A DNA stretch of 9,234 nucleotides from Patescibacteria group bacterium. GTDB lineage: Bacteria; Patescibacteriota; Minisyncoccia; Minisyncoccales; JAHIOY01. Location: the NCBI GenBank assembly GCA_018894495.1, contig JAHIOY010000069.1:1-9234 (forward strand), in the 5' to 3' direction. This document shows positions 7,088-9,234 of this stretch, piece after piece. How positions within the stretch are numbered: position 1 is the stretch's first letter; each line of letters opens with the position of its first letter. Under the pieces are notes generated by a model. The model made no database searches and was not told the DNA's origin. It saw only the letters and a list, made by a program, of their open reading frames with translations. A program made the position numbers and the translations under genes.

Positions 7088-7117
7088 AAAATGGCGGGGT
7101 CAAACCCCGCCATTTTT
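7088..7117. terminator. Strong intrinsic terminator, palindromic in both directions
   Basis: AAAATGGCGGGG (7088-7099) pairs perfectly with CCCCGCCATTTT (7105-7116) around a 5-base loop, with a T-run on the right and an A-run on the left. It ends the response regulator transcript and, by symmetry, could also stop opposing transcription. It separates the regulator from thiC. Confidence 0.9.
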
Positions 7118-7139
7118 CCTTGCCATTTTCCTAAAAAGG

Positions 7140-7167
7140 TTGCCAAGGGAGTATTTTTTGTTAGAAT
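7140..7167 (+). promoter_or_regulatory. Possible sigma-70-like promoter for thiC
   Basis: TTGCCA (7140-7145) and TAGAAT (7162-7167) are each one base from consensus with a 16-bp spacer, located just after the terminator and before thiC. Transcription would begin near 7174, which would leave almost no leader and exclude the Shine-Dalgarno-like AGGGA. The promoter and that ribosome site therefore cannot both be right as drawn. Confidence 0.35.
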
Positions 7168-7172
7168 AGGGA
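7168..7172 (+). promoter_or_regulatory. Ribosome binding site candidate for thiC
   Basis: AGGGA lies 8 bases before the ATG at 7181 and only 2 bases before the ATG at 7175. The spacing favours 7181 as the start. Confidence 0.45.
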
Positions 7173-7180
7173 ATATGACT

Positions 7181-8452
7181 ATGACTCAAATTCAAGTAGC
7201 GAAAAACAAAAAAAGGACAAAGGAAATGAAAATCGTAGCCAGAGAGGAAGGGGTTGAACCCGAGAAATTGAGAAAGAGGGTGACTGAGGGCTCAGTGGTT
7301 ATCCCGGCAAATAAAAGACATAAAAATTTAAAGCCAATCGGTATAGGTAAAGGACTGAGAGTAAAAGTTAATGCCAATATCGGCGCCTCGCCGATAAGAG
7401 GGGCTCTGAAAACAGAATTAGAAAAATTAAAAGCGGCAACCGAAGCCGGCGCCGATACGGTCATGGATTTAAGCATGACTAGAAATATAGATGAGACAAG
7501 GAGAGAAATTATTAAAAACTGCCGCCTGCCCTTGGGCACCGTGCCCATCTATCAGGCATTAATTGAAGCCGGAACCCTGACTGCTCTGGGCATTGAAAAC
7601 TATCTTGATGTTTTTGAAAAGCAAGCAAAAGATGGGATTGATTTTGCCACCATCCATGCCGGGGTAACAAAAAGAGCGTTTCCCCTGCTCAAAAAACGAG
7701 TAATGAAATGCGTTAGCCGCGGTGGCTCGTTTATGCTTAGTTGGATGAAAGAGCATCAAAGAGAAAATTTTCTTTACGAAAATTTTGAAAGGATATTAGA
7801 AATAGCCAGACAATACGACATTACTCTTAGTTTGGGCGACGGTTTGAGGCCCGGCTGTTTAGCCGACGCAACCGACGCGGCCCAAATTCAGGAATTAAAA
7901 ATTTTGGGAAAATTAGCCCAAAAAGCCAGAGAAATGGGCGTCCAGGTAATGATTGAAGGTCCGGGTCATATCCCTTTACAGGGAATTGAGAAAAACGTTC
8001 AATTAGAAAAAAGATACTGCGGCAACGCTCCTTTTTATGTTTTGGGTCCCCTGCCAACTGATATTGCGGCTGGCTACGACCATATTGCTTGCGCCATTGG
8101 CGGCGCTTTGGCTGGTTGGAAAGGCGCGGATTTTCTTTGTTATATGACTCCCAAGGAACACATTGGATTGCCTGATACCGAGGATGTCAGGGAGGGCGTG
8201 GTCGTGACTAAAATTGCTGCCCACATCGCCGACATTGCCAAAGGAAACAAAGAGGCGATTTTGAGAAATTATAAAATGGCAGTCGCCAGAGAAAAAGTAA
8301 ATTGGCAGGAGATGGCAAAATACGCCATTGACCGCAAAAAATTTTCGGAAATTAGAAATAAAGAATGTGAAAAAAATCCTGAATTAAAAAAAGCAAAGTT
8401 TTGTTCAATGTGCGGCCCTTTCTGCGTTTTTAATCGGAAAACTTCATATTGA
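7181..8452 (+). CDS. thiC: Phosphomethylpyrimidine synthase ThiC, short form
   Basis: ThiC is a radical SAM enzyme that converts aminoimidazole ribotide to HMP phosphate, the pyrimidine half of thiamine. The 423-residue product has the short form's length. Conserved blocks appear in order: VNANIG (63-68), TVMDLS (93-98), GTVPIYQA (119-126), TIHAGV (157-162), SRGGS (179-183), LSLGDGLRPG (216-225), MIEGPGHIP (257-265), APFYVLGP (283-290), and TPKEHIGLP (323-331) with the metal-binding His. The C-terminal cluster motif is CSMCGPFC (Cys408, 411, 415), CX2CX3C rather than the CX2CX4C of the E. coli type. The usual DLSTG block reads DLSMT here. A longer frame opens at 7091, but that ATG lies inside the terminator stem, so 7181 (or 7175) is the better start. 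No other thiamine gene and no TPP riboswitch are visible. GC reaches about 47-50% in sampled lines, higher than elsewhere. Confidence 0.93.
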   Translation: MTQIQVAKNKKRTKEMKIVAREEGVEPEKLRKRVTEGSVVIPANKRHKNLKPIGIGKGLRVKVNANIGASPIRGALKTELEKLKAATEAGADTVMDLSMTRNIDETRREIIKNCRLPLGTVPIYQALIEAGTLTALGIENYLDVFEKQAKDGIDFATIHAGVTKRAFPLLKKRVMKCVSRGGSFMLSWMKEHQRENFLYENFERILEIARQYDITLSLGDGLRPGCLADATDAAQIQELKILGKLAQKAREMGVQVMIEGPGHIPLQGIEKNVQLEKRYCGNAPFYVLGPLPTDIAAGYDHIACAIGGALAGWKGADFLCYMTPKEHIGLPDTEDVREGVVVTKIAAHIADIAKGNKEAILRNYKMAVAREKVNWQEMAKYAIDRKKFSEIRNKECEKNPELKKAKFCSMCGPFCVFNRKTSY

Positions 8453-8467
8453 GCCATTTAAATATCT

Positions 8468-9082
8468 ATGACCAAAAGACCTATTCTTTATTTATTTTTA
8501 GTCCTAATTTTTCTTGCCATTTTTGATTTTATTTTTGGCGACCGAGAGCTTTTCATTTTACTCAATAAGGGTATAGCCAACCCGATTTTGGACTTTATTT
8601 TCCTCAAAATTCTTATGCCCCTTTTCCTTTTACTCCCGACAGTTCCCTTTTTTATGCTTTTTTCCAAGAAATATCGGAAATTAGGTTTTACCGCCTTAAT
8701 TTCAGGGCCGCTTTTTTATCTAATCGGTCAGGGCTTAAAAATTTTATTTTCCCAGTCCAGACCCCTTGATGTTTTAGACGCCAGAATTCTGGGTCCCTGG
8801 CACACCAGCACCTTTTCTTTTCCTTCAACAACAACAATGCTTGCCTTTGGTTTTGCTTTGCCGATTTTTCTTAAAGAGAAAAAAATCGGTTTTCCTCTTT
8901 TAATTTTGGCTTTTTTGGTAGGTGTCTCGGTAATTTATACCGGATTTCATTTTCCAAAGGATGTCATAGCCGGCGCCTTTTTCGCCACCTTACTTGCTTC
9001 TTTATTGGACGTCGCACGTCACGTCGCATGTCCAAAATTTTTCAATGGAAGAAATAATTTGGACAAGGCACAGCAAAGATAA
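8468..9082 (+). CDS. PAP2-like membrane phosphatase, probably catalytically impaired
   Basis: The 204-residue protein has about six hydrophobic segments, so it is an integral membrane protein. It follows the PAP2 (type 2 phosphatidic acid phosphatase) layout. The first signature KX6RP is intact (Lys91 to Arg98-Pro99, KILFSQSRP). In the second, PSGH is replaced by PSTT (119-122), losing the catalytic His. In the third, SRX5HX3D keeps His161 and Asp165 (GFHFPKD) but has Val155 in place of Arg. Relatives dephosphorylate lipid or isoprenoid phosphates; this one may be inactive or work differently. It starts 15 bases after thiC, so the two are probably co-transcribed. The domain ends near residue 180. 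The last 24 residues are encoded by a GC-rich repeat and by sequence overlapping the next gene, and look like an accidental extension. Confidence 0.82.
   Translation: MTKRPILYLFLVLIFLAIFDFIFGDRELFILLNKGIANPILDFIFLKILMPLFLLLPTVPFFMLFSKKYRKLGFTALISGPLFYLIGQGLKILFSQSRPLDVLDARILGPWHTSTFSFPSTTTMLAFGFALPIFLKEKKIGFPLLILAFLVGVSVIYTGFHFPKDVIAGAFFATLLASLLDVARHVACPKFFNGRNNLDKAQQR
9005..9042. repeat. GC-rich hairpin with 12-bp tandem repeat, terminator-like
   Basis: ACGTCGCACGTC (9009-9020) is followed directly by ACGTCGCATGTC (9021-9032), a tandem pair with one mismatch. The outer bases TTGGAC and GTCCAA (9005-9010 and 9030-9035) pair, and the centre contains ACGT/ACGT, giving an imperfect hairpin followed by AAAATTTTTC. 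The block lies inside the last codons of the PAP2 frame. It resembles the GC-rich palindromic elements scattered in AT-rich Patescibacteria genomes (from memory), and could act as a terminator. Confidence 0.65.
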
Positions 9083-9234
9083 AATGCGCTATTATCGTCT
9101 TTCTGAAAATCGGCTCTTGAGGGTTTTGAGAAGCCCTGAAAGAAAAGAAATCGGAATTGCTCCCAGAACGGTCGCCGTGATGCAGAAAGCCGGAACAAAA
9201 AAACGGCCAACTGAAATCTGGCTACTTTATCAAA
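9045..9234 (+). CDS. DUF4258-like small protein (3' partial)
   Basis: A frame opens at ATG 9045 and runs off the window, giving 63 residues that begin MEEIIWTRHSKDKM. The pattern IIWTRHxxxxM...LSExRLxRVLRSPER, then GIAPRTVAVMQ and RPTEIWLLYQ, resembles a short protein common in Patescibacteria and the DUF4258 fold (recognised from memory, not searched). Its function is not established; related folds occur among toxin-like small proteins, but no antitoxin gene can be seen here. The frame overlaps the end of the PAP2 frame by 38 bases. A second ATG at 9084 would avoid the overlap but would remove the conserved IIWTRH segment, so 9045 is preferred. No Shine-Dalgarno is present. Confidence 0.7.
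   Translation, partial: MEEIIWTRHSKDKMRYYRLSENRLLRVLRSPERKEIGIAPRTVAVMQKAGTKKRPTEIWLLYQ

Noticed and set aside
7091..7180. N-terminal extension of thiC from an ATG at 7091
   Set aside because: That ATG lies inside the stem of the terminator, and the extra 30 residues resemble no ThiC sequence. The ATGs at 7175 and 7181 fit better.
1..9234. CRISPR array, tRNA or rRNA genes, or an antisense gene
   Set aside because: I saw no regularly spaced repeats and no cloverleaf or rRNA-like sequence. The minus-strand open frames lie opposite well-supported + strand genes and encode nothing recognisable.

Overview
The window looks like a piece of a small, AT-rich bacterial genome, most likely a member of the Candidate Phyla Radiation (Patescibacteria). 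This is an inference from gene content: a membrane kinase with a multi-helix sensor region and HLFEIRVILTE junction, a single-domain response regulator beside it, genes packed with ATGA overlaps and few Shine-Dalgarno sites, GC-rich palindromes in an AT-rich background, and a short DUF4258-like protein at the right edge. No rRNA or tRNA gene is present to confirm the lineage. All genes are on the + strand.

Region 1 (1-1324) is a sensor histidine kinase. Its start lies outside the window and it is split by a frameshift just before the phospho-accepting histidine. The membrane half (1-639) and the HisKA/HATPase half (644-1324) are both otherwise well preserved.

Region 2 (1325-6611) lies between the kinase and a response regulator (6676-7065). 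It holds a class I methyltransferase of the NPPW type, an ornithine-carbamoyltransferase-like enzyme with an altered amino-acid site, a radical SAM/SPASM enzyme, and a compact valyl-tRNA synthetase. The first three overlap by 4 bases and look like one translationally coupled operon. They are visibly poorer in GC than their surroundings. The end of the kinase gene (1262-1311) recurs at 6612-6661 with one mismatch in 50 bases, and that second copy runs straight into the response regulator gene. The whole 5.3 kb block is therefore bracketed by direct repeats and separates what looks like a former kinase-regulator pair. No integrase or transposase is visible.

Region 3 (6676-9234) starts with the response regulator, closed by a strong palindromic terminator. 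Next comes a short-form ThiC (HMP-phosphate synthase), with no TPP riboswitch in the 63 bases between the terminator and its start. It is followed by a PAP2-like membrane protein that lacks two catalytic residues, and then by the start of a DUF4258-like small protein. A GC-rich hairpin containing a 12-bp tandem repeat sits in the 3' end of the PAP2 gene and appears to have extended that frame into the next gene.

The best candidate for something undescribed is the repeat-bracketed methyltransferase / carbamoyltransferase / radical SAM operon. Its individual enzyme classes are clear, but its substrate and product are not.
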